A DNA stretch of 64,000 nt from Ottelia alismoides. Its lineage: Eukaryota > Streptophyta > Magnoliopsida > Alismatales > Hydrocharitaceae. The stretch is from positions 682,001 through 746,000 of the forward strand of contig JAZKJV010010119.1 in NCBI GenBank assembly GCA_037367405.1, written 5' to 3'. Position numbers and translations under genes: made by a program. The notes under the pieces were generated by a model. That model was not told where the DNA came from, searched no databases, and saw only the letters and a program-made list of their open reading frames with translations. Numbering within the stretch: the stretch's first letter is position 1; each line of letters opens with the position of its first letter. This document shows positions 23,262-34,946 of this stretch, piece by piece.

Positions 23262-26200
23262 CTTATTTACCATGATCGAACTCCGGGACGCTACAATTCC
23301 CGAGGGTTATTCAATTAATCGAAATCATTTAAGAGAAAAACATGAATCTCAAAGGATAACTATCCATGGTTGTTGTGGTTTTTATCTTTTTATTTTTAAT
23401 AATTTTTTTATTTCTATTTTTTTGTATTTTCTAATTTTTAAATTTTTAGTGGTTTTTATTTTGCAATTTTTTTCAAAAATAATACGAAGCAATGTTCACA
23501 AGATCAAAAATACACACATCTACTCTTTTTGTAATTTTTCAATTTATAAAAAATGCTCAGAAAAATTCAAAGAAAATCTTTTGGGTTTTAAAAGTTTACA
23601 AATGTTTTTGGGGAATTTTTGTGAAATTTTCAGATGTTTTTTTCTATTTTTTTAAATCAAGCAGTGAGAAAATATGAAATTGTGCACAATATGGAGTAAT
23701 TTGCAACTTAAAAATATTTTAAGTGCCCAAAACTCCTGGCAAGTATTTTTATGATGAAATAAATATAAATATCTACAAATAGAATCTGAAATCACAATTT
23801 TTGGATTTTTCTAGATTTTTTTATGATTATTATAAGATTTTTGTATTTTCATTTTTGAGTTTTACAAATAATTAATGCACGAATTTGCACAGAAATTAAA
23901 AGACAATGAAATAAAACTACCCTGATTTTTTTGGAATTTTGGAGTTATTTTGAATTTTTATGAATTTTTGAATTTCAGAAAGCGGAAAATGACATTTTTT
24001 TATTTTCTATTAATAATAAATAAAGACAAAATGAAATGAAATTTTTATAAAATGAAAATGCACACTACATGAGTCTAAGTTATTTTTTTTAGAATTTTTG
24101 GACTAACAAAAACATTTTTTTAAATATAAAAATCATGTAAATTGAAGAGTCTGATTAACAGGGACTAAAATTTAAATAAGTAATATTTATGCAATAAATA
24201 AATAATAGAAATAAATAACATGATAAGATTTGCAATTTACCCACGAAGTGCGTGCAAAGCACGTGGTTTGCTTGGAGGCAGGGGCTTCTTTGTAAAACCA
24301 CGAATTTTCAGGGGCGCATAGGTAATTTGCCCCAAGTTGTACGTGCGCACACGTAATAAGAACTAGCGGGGGCCTTTTTGTGAATTTAGAACTTCCAGGA
24401 GTTGATATGATATTTGCACCAAAAAAATAGGGTTTAAACTTGGGCTTCTTCGTTCTTGAGTCAAGGGGTGCCACCCTTGATCTTCTTCCCCAAGAAGGTG
24501 GCAGCGTACGGCTTGAAGGTGGAGATGGCCGGCGATCTAGAGGGCTGAAACGGAGATCGGGCAACTTCCAGGCGGGTGTGGTGGTGAGGCTTCGAGTTGG
24601 CGTGTGTGGCTTGCTGTGCGGCGGAGGAATCGATTGAGGGGGTGGCTGAAGGCGCGGCTCGTGCGGTGGCCAAGGGTTCGAGGTGGCGTGAGCGGCTGTG
24701 GGCTTAGATGGAGGTTGCGTGAGGGGGAGACACATGCCCCTATGGCCGATGATATAGTTGCTTCAAGGACGATGGCGCAAGTGCAGTGGTGCGGAAGTTG
24801 GTGATGGAGGCGGCGTTGGTTCTCTACGCAGGGGTACGTGGTCTTTCGGAGAAGGCCACGAGTGGCCGCGGTGGTCAGGCGATGGGAGGGGTGGTGGCGC
24901 CTGGAGGGCGACCGTCCCTCATTCTTTTATTTCTTTTTTTGCAATTTTTTTATTATAAAGCTAAAATAGTAATCAGAGAATTTTTTACTTTTTTTAAATA
25001 TTTAAAATAGTGGAATTAAAAACAAAAAATAAGAAATTTGTTCCTTTATTTTTATTTTTATTTTTATTATTTTTTATTATTTATATGATCCTGCAAAACA
25101 AACGTTAGAGAAAAAGAAAATAATTTCTTTTGTATATTTTTTATTTATTTACAAATCATAAAATGAATGGATATCTGATGAAAGTGAAAGGATCAAATCC
25201 GATTCTCCGACCATCGTGCGTGGTCGGAGTTGATAGATTGTGTAAGATAGAAAAGAACGCATCGAGATAAAGATGTGAGATGAAAAAAAATCGAGTCGGT
25301 TACGATCAAATCGTGATGGATTTTATGATCTAAAAAAATTGATTGACGATAAAATAAAATTGCAAAAAATGAAACTACGATTAACCTAGATAAAAAGTAA
25401 GAAAAATGATGCGGATCTCACCTTAGGAGCGAAATGACCATGATCGCCTTTACGAGGCCAACGCGCTGTCATCGGATGGCTCGGAGGCTAGGCACATTTC
25501 TCGACGAAAATTTCTCTCGGAGATCAGGCTCCTCTCCCAAAGATTGATCAATTTGGAATGAGGGAGAAGGAGCCATATAAGAAAAGATAATCTAGATGAA
25601 ATTTGAATTTTTGACTTTTTTGATAAAGATAAGAGATAAAATTGAAATGAGATAGAGATAAAAAGATAAGTGTTAAAAAATATTTACGAAGATTAACTTT
25701 TTTTTGAATTTTCGTCACTTTATTTAATGGAAAATTAAAAGTTAATTTTTTTATTTTTTTGTGGAAGTTAGTTAAGAAAATTAAATATATTCATATGCTA
25801 TATACGAATATGACATTATCTACATGGATAAATAAGCAAGCTAGTTTTTTGTTTTTAAAATTTTTATTTTTTTTAATTTTTGTATTAAATAATTAGTAAA
25901 AATAATTTACAAATATATAGAAACACAATATTTACAAAATACATGGGAAAATTGCACAAACCACCCCAGAAAACTAACTTTTTACTCGTAACTCCATAAA
26001 TTATGAAATACAACAATTTTAAGGATAATTTAATTTAGAATCCAATGGAAGTGATATTGGTTCAATTTGAGTTCATATGGAGCCGGAATTGGTCTTTTAA
26101 TTAGTTCTTATTGGCCTTTTCCAAGTGTGGTTACTTTTATTCTATAAAGATTTAATTGTGCAATTATTTTTATTAATTAGAACACTTTTTTATTTACAAA

Positions 26201-26305
26201 TTTGGTTTTGAATGTTATTTGATTTGAGGTCAATTAATGTACAAATAAAATAATGAAGTATACAAATATACACAGTACAAAAAAAATTGAATTTTCTAAT
26301 TGAGG
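23262..26305 (-). repeat. LTR of Ty3 Tat/Athila-like element (about 3.0 kb)
   Basis: Close relative of 7,022-10,318. Its low-coordinate end still resembles the LTR 3' end of that copy ('gaactccgg') but the PBS is not recognisable. GC-rich block at about 24,450-24,910, where open frames are not supported as genes. Confidence 0.65.
25574..25581 (-). promoter_or_regulatory. Possible TATA box inside LTR
   Basis: Minus strand TTATATGG upstream of the GC-rich block, analogous in position to the box at 4,121. Confidence 0.35.
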
Positions 26306-26309
26306 ACCG

Positions 26310-26357
26310 TATCTCCCCCTACTTTATTCCTGGTTGATCAAGTCAAATCTTGACCTT
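26310..26357 (-). other. Polypurine tract with adjacent hairpin
   Basis: Minus-strand AAAGTAGGGGGAGATA (26,310-26,325). The hairpin upstream keeps only a 5-bp stem GTCAA/TTGAC. Confidence 0.7.
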
Positions 26358-26574
26358 CTCTCGGGGTTCGGGTCATCCTGTATCTATTACATATATACAG
26401 TCTTCCTTTTTTTATTTTCTTTCTTTATTTTTTCTTTATTTATTTATTTATTTTATGTTAAAATAATATACAAATATACAATATTTACACACAATTGCAA
26501 GTTAGTAAGAATATGGAGTTAGTGTTATATACAAGTGTTTTATAAGGGATTTTAAGCTAAAATAAATGAATAAA

Positions 26575-26599
26575 GATGATGAATCGCAGATTCATCATC
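26575..26599 (-). other. Conserved hairpin upstream of PPT
   Basis: Perfect 11-bp stem GATGATGAATC/GATTCATCATC with loop GCA, the longest of the set. Confidence 0.7.
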
Positions 26600-28584
26600 C
26601 CCCTATGCTTTACCTTTGCTAGTCCCTTAGAAAATAATTATTTGAAAGAATAAGTGAAGAAAAAGAAAAAGGAAGGAAATAAAGAAAGTAGGACAATATT
26701 GAGTATTAAACTTATCTTCATAAAATTGTAGTTTGGAGATCTGTCGGATCTTTGGATTATTGGTGTGTCAGAACCTTAATGGGAGATGGATTTAAGACCT
26801 AATAGCCTCTAAGTTCCATAGGACTCCTACTCAGGTCTCCTCAACAGTCAGGTCAGAACAAGTCTACATACACCAATTCTTATGACTATGAATCTTTACT
26901 TGTACGGTGTAAGTGAGGTATAGCTCTCCATATCAGAAGTAGCAAAGAAACAGCCTCCCTCAACAAGGTAACTCTAGTTCCCCGGTCTTGCAACTCTTTC
27001 CTCGAGGAGCGGAGATATTCCCTTCTAAGTTCAAGTACAACCAACTCAAGAAGAGGGGATGTAGAAAAGAATGGACGGTAACCAGTGTAGCTAACTATCC
27101 TTGGATGCATGACTAGTGTAGCCAAGTCACCCGCTGTAAGCTTACAAAAATTTGTCTTTGAAGCTCTTATTGATTTATTTTTATTTTTTATCCTTGTATA
27201 TACACTCCGCAGGCATTTTACTTTTCAATCAAGCCTGTCCAATTTTGGAGATTCTGCATTTTTCCATACTTTTTTTTGAAAGCATATACAAGGTGCATCA
27301 TGTACATAAGGAGTTTTTCCTCTTGAGTCAGTAGACTATCCCTCTTTTGAAGCATTATTGCAACCCCACAACATCCTATCTTTAGACCTCAACACCGCTA
27401 GACCAGTTTGAGACGCACTTACTTCCCTAGAGGAAGACGAGAGGTTCCGCCTAGATGTACTACCCTCGTATGCTACCCCAAGCTAAAAGATTATGCCTCC
27501 TCACTACCTCATCCATGAAGAGCTACGTGTAGAGTGCTTGTCCAAGATAATCCATGGTCTGAAAGAATCATGTGTGTGTTGTTAATGTTCTACTTAGACT
27601 AATCAAGATGACATGTGAACATAGTCTTATGGACTCAAAGAATTAAGTCACTAGGACCTGAAAAGTCTTAACTCCATTTCTTATAAGGTTCCTATGGAAT
27701 TAAGTGGATTAAAGCCCAACTAAGCTCTGTTGTTCAATTTTATTCCAGATATAGTTTAAATGTCAATACTATCCTGAAAAATGCACATGCAAATGCAAGA
27801 AAATATGAACAATACAAAGAATGTTTTTTTGAAAAAAAATGATGCATATGTGAAAAGAACATTTTTTAAAAAATAATTTTCTAATTTTTGAAATTTTTAT
27901 GGATTTTTTTGATAAAATGCAGATGTATAAGAAAGTATTTTTTTTAATTATTCAAGTTTTTATAGATTTTTGGTTTTGCAGTTTTTTTTAAAGTAAAATG
28001 GTTAGTAAAATATGTACAAGTATATACAAGAATTGTTTTATGGTTTTTTGTTTGTTTAATTTTTGTTTTGTTGTTTTTTTGTGTGTTTTTGTTTTGTTTT
28101 TTGTTGTTTTTTTGTGTTTTTGTTTTTTTACATGTGGATTTTTCAAAATTATACACATATCCCTGCCCCCAAAAAATAATTAAAAGTACGAGTTATGTCT
28201 AAAGTATATATACAATATATATGACACCCCCCTATACTTAGCTCGAACTATGTCCTCATAGTGATCATAGAGCAAAAAAGGAAGACAAAACTCGTGCTAA
28301 GTATAGAAAAGTGAAAAGACTCCTATGCTACAATGACTCAAAGAAAAGATAAAAAGAAGAGAAGTTGGTGATCCCCGCTATACCTAGGATCATGTAATCC
28401 TAAATATAGTAGAGTGTACAAAGGGGAAATTGATGAAGAGAATGTACATACTCAAAAATAAAAAGATACGATATGAACAACATCACCCCCCTATACTTAG
28501 GGTAGAGTATCGCTAAGTATAGGCAACAACAAGAGTGATGAACATGACGAATATGAACAACACAAATCATTCATCCCCCTATAC
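26600..28584 (-). mobile_element. 3' non-coding internal region of Ty3 element
   Basis: Non-coding. 26,640-27,720 matches 34,080-34,946 and 55,860-56,830 in the sister elements. 27,740-28,200 is AT-rich. 28,226-28,600 holds the stem-loop array. No gene is seen. Confidence 0.55.
28230..28523 (-). other. Array of stem-loops with CTATACTTAG arms
   Basis: Three inverted repeats: CTATACTTAGC/GCTAAGTATAG (28,232-28,306), CTATACCTAGGAT/ATCCTAAATATAG (28,378-28,409) and CCTATACTTAG/CTAAGTATAGG (28,490-28,523). A fourth half-arm lies at 28,572. Comparable arrays are at 46,193-46,560 and 57,685-58,040, each just past the coding end. Confidence 0.65.
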
Positions 28585-29531
28585 TTAGGATAAACCTGCC
28601 TGGGAAGTCTCGCAAACATCAAAGTAAAATGGCTCGAAATCATTATTAGAAAAAGTAGGATCAATTTCAGCCTGGAAAGCCTCTACCAGATCATCATCTT
28701 TATCAAAAGGCCCAAATTCCTTTATAAAAGCAATCAAATTAAATTTAGCTTGATCGGTCTCATCTGAATCAGGGTGAATACGAACGGACTCATCAGTGAA
28801 AGTAGTCAAATCATATCTATCATGTCTAGTCTCAGAGTCTGCCTTCCGCTCTAAGGTTTCTATCGTGTAAATTCCGCGGATGTCATCAAGCATCGCCACA
28901 TACCAGAAGGGGGAACTCCATGGTCTATGCTTTTCGAGTCGTCCTCCATGAAGAGGAATTCCTGGGTTTCATTATCATCTAACATATAACCCGAATCTCT
29001 GATATTATCATCGAGGTCAAATTCCTTGGGGTTGGCTAACATGTTCGGGCTCTCATGGGATGCATGTCTATGGTCAGTAATGGGTTTAGTGATCAACACA
29101 TCACTCCCTACATTAGAACGGAAGCGAATCTATCCTGAACCATAATCAATAACAGCTCCTGCAGATGCAAAGAAAGGTCATCCCAGGATGATTGGAGGGT
29201 GCTCCACTGGGGTGGAGGTCTCCATGGGCAATAAAACAAAATCTGAAGTGAAATTCATGCCATGAATAAGAATGACAACGTTTGCTAGAATACCCTTTGG
29301 CCTCTTGATAGATCCATCTGCAAATTGAACTATCATCCTGGTTTTCTTGAGAGGCCTAAGACGAAGAGACTGTACCATAAAGAAGTGTATTATATTTATT
29401 GATGAACCGCCGTCAAGGAGAGTGTTATCACAAGAATAGTCAGATATGGACCAACTCACAAGAGGTGTGGCAGTGTTCCCTTTCTTAAAATACAGACGGT
29501 GAGAGATGGCATAGGCAGTGGCCATGGTCAA
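28585..29531 (-). pseudogene. Ty3 retropepsin-like protease remnant with acidic tail, no RT
   Basis: Reads protease then an acidic domain. The active-site region is LLDGGSSINII (retropepsin-like D-x-G form, here with a second G), followed by the flap-side text QFADGSIKR and the ILG motif near 29,180. In-frame stops follow at about 29,176 (an R position in the family, consistent with CGA to TGA) and about 29,133. The frame changes again near 28,880, after which an Asp/Glu-rich stretch ends at 28,585. In an autonomous Ty3 element RT, RNase H and integrase would follow here; instead the stem-loop array starts. So this is a deletion derivative. The acidic tail has no motif I recognise. Confidence 0.65.
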
Positions 29532-29589
29532 AATGTGACGCTCAAATCTTCTCCTTCGCTTCTCTTCTTGTGTTGAGGAGCAGATAAAT

Positions 29590-30119
29590 CTGTCATGGCC
29601 TGTTGAAGTGGGGTTTTAATAATCTCGTGAATGGTGGCCACCACTTCAAGTTCAGTCAACATTTTTTTGAATTTTCGGACCTCCTCCATACAAGGGAGGA
29701 GATCAGAATCAGCATATACACGAGGATTGCCAAGAGCAGTCTATATAATGGAATCCTCGTTGTCAAGATCAGGACATGTGATGGATATATGAGTGGGTAA
29801 ATGATCGGGAATTTGGGTCCTCTCCTCACAAAATGAATCAATAATGTGTCTCCCTCAATCTTTTTGGATTTTTAATTTTTTTCTCATTTTTTTGTATTTT
29901 GGATGATTGCAAGCTCTCATGATTATCCTCAAGTGAATCCATATCCTCAAATAGTGGAGCAACGTTCTGGATCGTATTTATGTTAAATAGATTGGTAATC
30001 CTCAAATTCATATGCTCCATCATTTGGTTTAAGGTCTCAAGTGTGGAAATCATGAAAGGTGACTCTGAGATCCCATGATCGGGTTGGTTGAATGAGGGTG
30101 GGTGAAAATCATCATCCAA
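29590..30119 (-). pseudogene. gag-like remnant
   Basis: Two short minus-strand frames (29,656-29,841 and 29,838-30,119) in different phases. The second begins MDDDFHPPSF and is acidic, then lysine-rich. Position between leader and protease makes gag the likely source. There is no zinc knuckle or other motif, so identity rests on position. Confidence 0.4.
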
Positions 30120-30566
30120 TTTCTAAAATAATGGGTTAGGCGGATATGCACAAAAATCAGGAGGAAAGTCCTCCTGGAAAAGGGAAGGTTGATCGTCCGG
30201 AGAGTGTGAGAAGTCTACGAAGATTGGATTAAAATAACTCCAGTCGGTCATCTTCGAAACAAAAGACGGGATCGGGAGAGCACGAGGGTCAAGTCAAATG
30301 GAGAAAAAGGTGCAAATGCACAGAAGGATCGAGTATGCACACAAGCAATCAAACACAATGCAAACCCCCAGTTCACCAACTCAACTCAAAGTGAAGAACA
30401 TGAAGGTTCGGTCAATAATCTTGTCAATTTTAGAGTTTGTGAGAATACAATATATCATAGCGGTTAGAGTGAGCTATTAGGAACCCAATGCTCTTAGGAG
30501 ATTGACCCAATCTCAAAGTTAGATCTTTCCCAGCCAGTATGAATTGCAGACCATTTACCGGCTACC
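30120..30566 (-). mobile_element. Ty3 leader region, cut by copia element
   Basis: Matches the leaders at 1,080-1,300 and 5,880-6,120 ('aaccccc agttcacc', 'ggtcaataatcttgtcaatttt', 'ccggctacccgat'). It stops abruptly near 30,566, before the PBS. Confidence 0.6.
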
Positions 30567-30606
30567 CGATCATAATAAGTGTACTATAGTCTAGCTATTC
30601 CATACA

Positions 30607-30894
30607 TTGAGATATTATCTCAAGGATGCCTCGGATCTTAGTTCTGAAAGTGTTCAGAAGCAAAGAGAAGAGGGTATTGGGACCGTCACATTAGTGGTAC
30701 ACCTTGGACATTTTCATTTTTTGGAAAATTCCAAGAAAGGCTTCTTTTCTTTAAGATATGGTACTAACCTATCTAAAGGGATATCACCTCAAAGAGTTGA
30801 GGAAGTGAATGCTAGAACTGCTTGCCCTTGTGCATCAATTATGAGAAGCCAAGTATATGCTAAATGTGTACAAAGCGATATGTCTACCATGTAG
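30607..30894 (+). pseudogene. Ty1/copia pol fragment (RT/RNase H junction)
   Basis: The text NSKKGFFSLRYGTNLSKG then ISPQRVEEVNARTACPCAS matches the family segment after the copia RT core (usual form KGLLPFRHG..LSK..SP.T.EE..RM..IPYASA). After the end of this frame the RNase H part is broken by stops. Confidence 0.65.
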
Positions 30895-31386
30895 TTGGAG
30901 AAGTAAGCTGTTACTAATCCTACTATGGAGATAAAACACTTGATTGCAGTAATAACAATATCTTCAAAGATGATAAGACTTTAGAGATGGCGATCTCTAA
31001 GTCTTATCTTCAACAAATTAAGACTTTATAGATGGAGATCTAAAAGGTCTTAACTGCATATACCTTAGGAGATAGAGATCTCTAGGAATAAGGGTATTCT
31101 GTTAAGGATAATGGAAATACTGGTTATAATAATTATTGAGCTGTAGTGTCAAGGACACTATAACTAACAAAATCGAGTATTGGTTGCATAAGATGCAATA
31201 TTCGCATTGGATGTGAGCACTGTTACTATGAGATATGCAAGTGCTGTAAAAGGACTTGGCGTAGTCTCTCGGGAACAGAGTGACTAATCATCTTACCTAG
31301 CCATTTTTCAAAATAGCCTATGATTGTCACATGAGTGTGGGTTTATATGATTAGCCCATTAATGGCTCTTTGGGCTAGTGGGATAT

Positions 31387-34028
31387 TGTTGGACATGCAA
31401 GCCCATGGCGAGCCATTATGCAATAAATGTTATTGAAAATATCATTCCCTGTTCTGAAATGAAGAATAATTAATTTGCATAATAGGACCCTTAGTACAAT
31501 TAAGGTTATGTACCATGAAAATCTCAATGATCATACAACTGTTGATTCAACTATTGAATCATAAAGGTTGGTGCTTGAATGAATATCTTAAGAGTTAGAT
31601 TGAAGACTCATCAAGTACCGTCAAATGATTGTTAAGAGAGGATCTCCAACCTGAGAAGGAGAGGGCAATCCTTTCTACAATGGATGATATCTGACCGACC
31701 TCTTGATGCAGGTCCTCTTCATAGGAATAGAAATTCATAGATGTCAGATTAGTTAGGTCAAAGAGTTGACTTAACGAGATCGAGATAGCCAAAGTCCTAC
31801 GTTGTATGCTGTCACGATATAGGCACGCATCCTCTGACCAGAGACAGATGTTTTACTATATGTATGAGTATGTACATTTGGTAGACCAATAGGTTGATGA
31901 CCTAACCAAGGTCTATACAACGACGCACTGATGTTCATGCAAGGGCATATGAGTAATACGATCTCTCAAAGGGATCATACATGTTCATTTACTGAAACAG
32001 AAGACATGAGCTCACTCATGAGATATTGGGAAGATTAAATTCCATGCAAGATCGTCTCGCTTTGGAAGTTTGACTGCATTTGTAGGTTTGATATATACTT
32101 TTGGAAAGTATATGATCAACACCTGGGTATGATATATGATTTTGGAAATCATATGATCGATACAAACTCCCAATAGTCAATTGAGAAACTTAATGATAAA
32201 ACTCTGAAGGAGACAGTCTAAAAGAGATATAAAACTTCAGGTTTATTGTGGGTCTTCCAGTATGAAGGATGTACATGTATTAGGAATACCTGAGGGTAAT
32301 GTGATCATAAACAATTGTATAACCATGACGCTTCCATTCCGAGGGAGTGATGAAACATGTCTGGATTTTAGTGACTCCTCTCATAGAGAAGTAATCTGAT
32401 CTTAGTCCAAATGTTGGACACTGATCTGAATGCGATTCAGATGTCATGAGAAGATTAGATTTGTGATCTTGATTTAATCAAACATCTATGGGAGGTCCGC
32501 AAGATACGGATTTGAGATGTGATCTCAATATCTAAGTCACTATATATGTGGAACAATACAATCACCCTATCCTTATCTCCATGTATCCACAGAGAGAGTG
32601 CATTATCCTTGAAAGAGTTCATGGATAATTTCACTGTTGATATATGCATTAGAACATTGATAAAAATGTATATGTGAATGTGATTTGATTATCATGAATA
32701 ATATGAATTTGATTCATATTATAAGGAGAGTTAACTGAGATAATTAAATGTGATTTAATTATCAAAGATGTGAATAATGTGAATGTGATTCATGTTATCT
32801 GAGGACATGAGAATAGAGATCCAAGATGATTAAATGTGATTTAATTATCATGGATATGAATAATATGGATAGCACTAGCCATATTAATCAGGTATATTAC
32901 AAATGTGATTTATAATATATTAGAGAGAGCATATTGTGATTTATATTTGTTGATTAATTATTAATGTGAATTGGATTCACATTGAATAATTAATTGCAAA
33001 TATAATTTACATTTTATTTTTGGTTGTGAATGTGATTCACAATTTTTTAGTGTCATTATTGAAATATTCACAAATTAATTTGGAATTAGTTTTATGAATA
33101 AATTTGCATTGTTGTTCCAAATATTTAAGAGGATTATATGAGATATTATATCTCATATAAAATAGAGAAAAAGAAGCTACATTAATGGGTGGTGGACGAC
33201 CACCCTTGAATGGTTAGAAAGTGGTTGTCCCCCCTTTTTTAGGGATTGACTCTCTCTCTCTATCCTCTTATCTAAATTGATTTAATTAAATTAAATTATG
33301 TTGACGATAATTCAATGTATATTTAATTTAATTTAAAATATTTAGTGTTATGTTTTCACAACAAGATCATGGCCACTGAAAGAAACACAAATCAATCTCA
33401 TCCATTGGTTTTTTGTTGTCCATGGATTGAGATCCATGGATCCCAAAAAACTATATAAGAAGAGGCACCCCTTGCTATTCAAGTTACAACAATAATGAAT
33501 ATATGCTCTCTCTCTCTCTACATGTCATGTCTCTCTCTCTCTCTCATTATGGCATCCCACCATGGAGCCATTGAGAGAGTCGCCATCGCCGCAGCATCGT
33601 CGTATGCTGCCGGAGTATTTTCTCATGGATCTCCGTCTCCTTCGGTGTGCCTCGCTCGTGAAGAAGATGTCAGATCTCGTGTGACGAGATCAAGAGATTC
33701 ATCTCTTGTATCATCAACATGGATTACGAAGAGCACACGTCTCATCAACGTGCTCGTAGCGTCTCCTCCATTGGATGGTCTAGAGACAGGAGGTATCTTG
33801 GCTTAGAGACTCGATCACAACCACACTTCAAGAGTTAACCTTAATACCTAATTGTGGTTTTGATGAAATGATCCGAGAAGTGTTCTTGGATCATGTGGTT
33901 TCATCACATTAATTTTTTTTTAAATTCTGCTGTCTCGAGCAACTAGTACGACAAGTCGCTCTCGGTCGCATTTGATGCTATCCTAATGCTTTCGTGATGT
34001 GCTTAAGGATATTCCCATATCCTTCCCA
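31387..34028 (+). repeat. Ty1/copia LTR (2.64 kb), plus orientation
   Basis: Starts TGTTGGACATG after a PPT-like CTAGTGGGATAT and ends near ATATCCTTCC. It contains an array of imperfect short repeats (TGTGATTTAATTATC and similar, 32,660-33,000) and CT-rich tracts (33,250 and 33,505-33,545). The frame at 33,495-33,806 has no motif and is not called a gene. Confidence 0.75.
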
Positions 34029-34946
34029 TTCATCAGCTCCTTGTACTTAATTTTGCTAGTCCCTAGCAAACACTTATTAGAAGAATAAGTGATGCATAAG
34101 AGAAAAAAAAGAAAAAGAAAATAAAGAACATAGAATGATATTGAATTTTAAACTTATCTTCATAGAATCAAAGTTTGGAGCTTAGTTAAGACCTTTGGAT
34201 TATTAATATGTTCGGAACCTTATTGAGAATAAGATCTAAAACTTAACAACCATCAAGTTCCACAATCCTTTGTTCAGATAGCCTCAATAGCTAGATGAGA
34301 ATAAGTCTATTCACATGCAAACACTTATGCCTGTGAGTCTCACTTGTGAATTGTATGTGAATGTAGTAACTCTTCTAATCAGAAATTTCAAGAAGTAGTC
34401 TCCCTCAGCAAGATAACCTAAATTCCCCAATCTTGCTACTCTTTCCTCGAGGATCGGGATATTTCCTTCTAAGTTTTAGTCGGCTCAAGAAGAGGGGGTA
34501 GAGAGAAGAGTGGACTTTGACCAGTGTAGTCATATATCCTAAGGAGCTTGACTAGTGTAGCCAAGTCTCCAGATGCAGGCAACCTTAATATTTTCATTTT
34601 GAAGTATAAGCCTTGCTTATTTGATACATAACTCCGACGGGATTTGTTTTTTCATGAACTTTTGCCTGTCTATTTTTTGGAGTTTTTATTTTGCATTTTT
34701 ACTCTATACAACATCATTTACATAAGAAATTTTCCTCTTGATCAAGTAAATTATCCCTCTTTTGAAGCTTTATTGCAACCGATAGTGCCATGTTTTTAGA
34801 CGTCCATGTCACTAAATCAGGATGGGGGTCACTGTCCACCTATTGGGGCGATGAATATTTCCACACATGTGCTTCGCAAGTCCAAGAATCCTACCCTCAC
34901 CATCTCACCAAAGTTGAGCTAAGTGCAGAGTGCTTGTCCAAATTAG
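34029..34946 (-). mobile_element. Ty3 internal region, part 1 (non-coding)
   Basis: Starts in the second half of the conserved hairpin and matches 26,600-27,530. It is interrupted at 34,946 by the copia element and resumes at 45,299. Confidence 0.6.

Larger units (their letters stand above)
30567..34028 (+). mobile_element. 5'-truncated Ty1/copia element
   Basis: Internal 3' part (30,567-31,386) followed by a complete 3' LTR (31,387-34,028). It matches the complement of 34,947-38,240 in the full element next door, forming a large inverted repeat. No target duplication or 5' LTR is seen, so it is truncated. It separates the leader of one Ty3 copy from the PPT-side hairpin of the next, so an LTR that should lie between them is missing. 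Confidence 0.75.

Noticed and set aside
23272..23677. 127-residue Phe/Ile-rich frame
   Set aside because: It comes from poly-T-rich LTR sequence; the hydrophobic look is a base-composition effect.
33495..33806. 103-residue frame, serine-rich
   Set aside because: Lies inside a copia LTR; the other two LTR copies do not keep it open.
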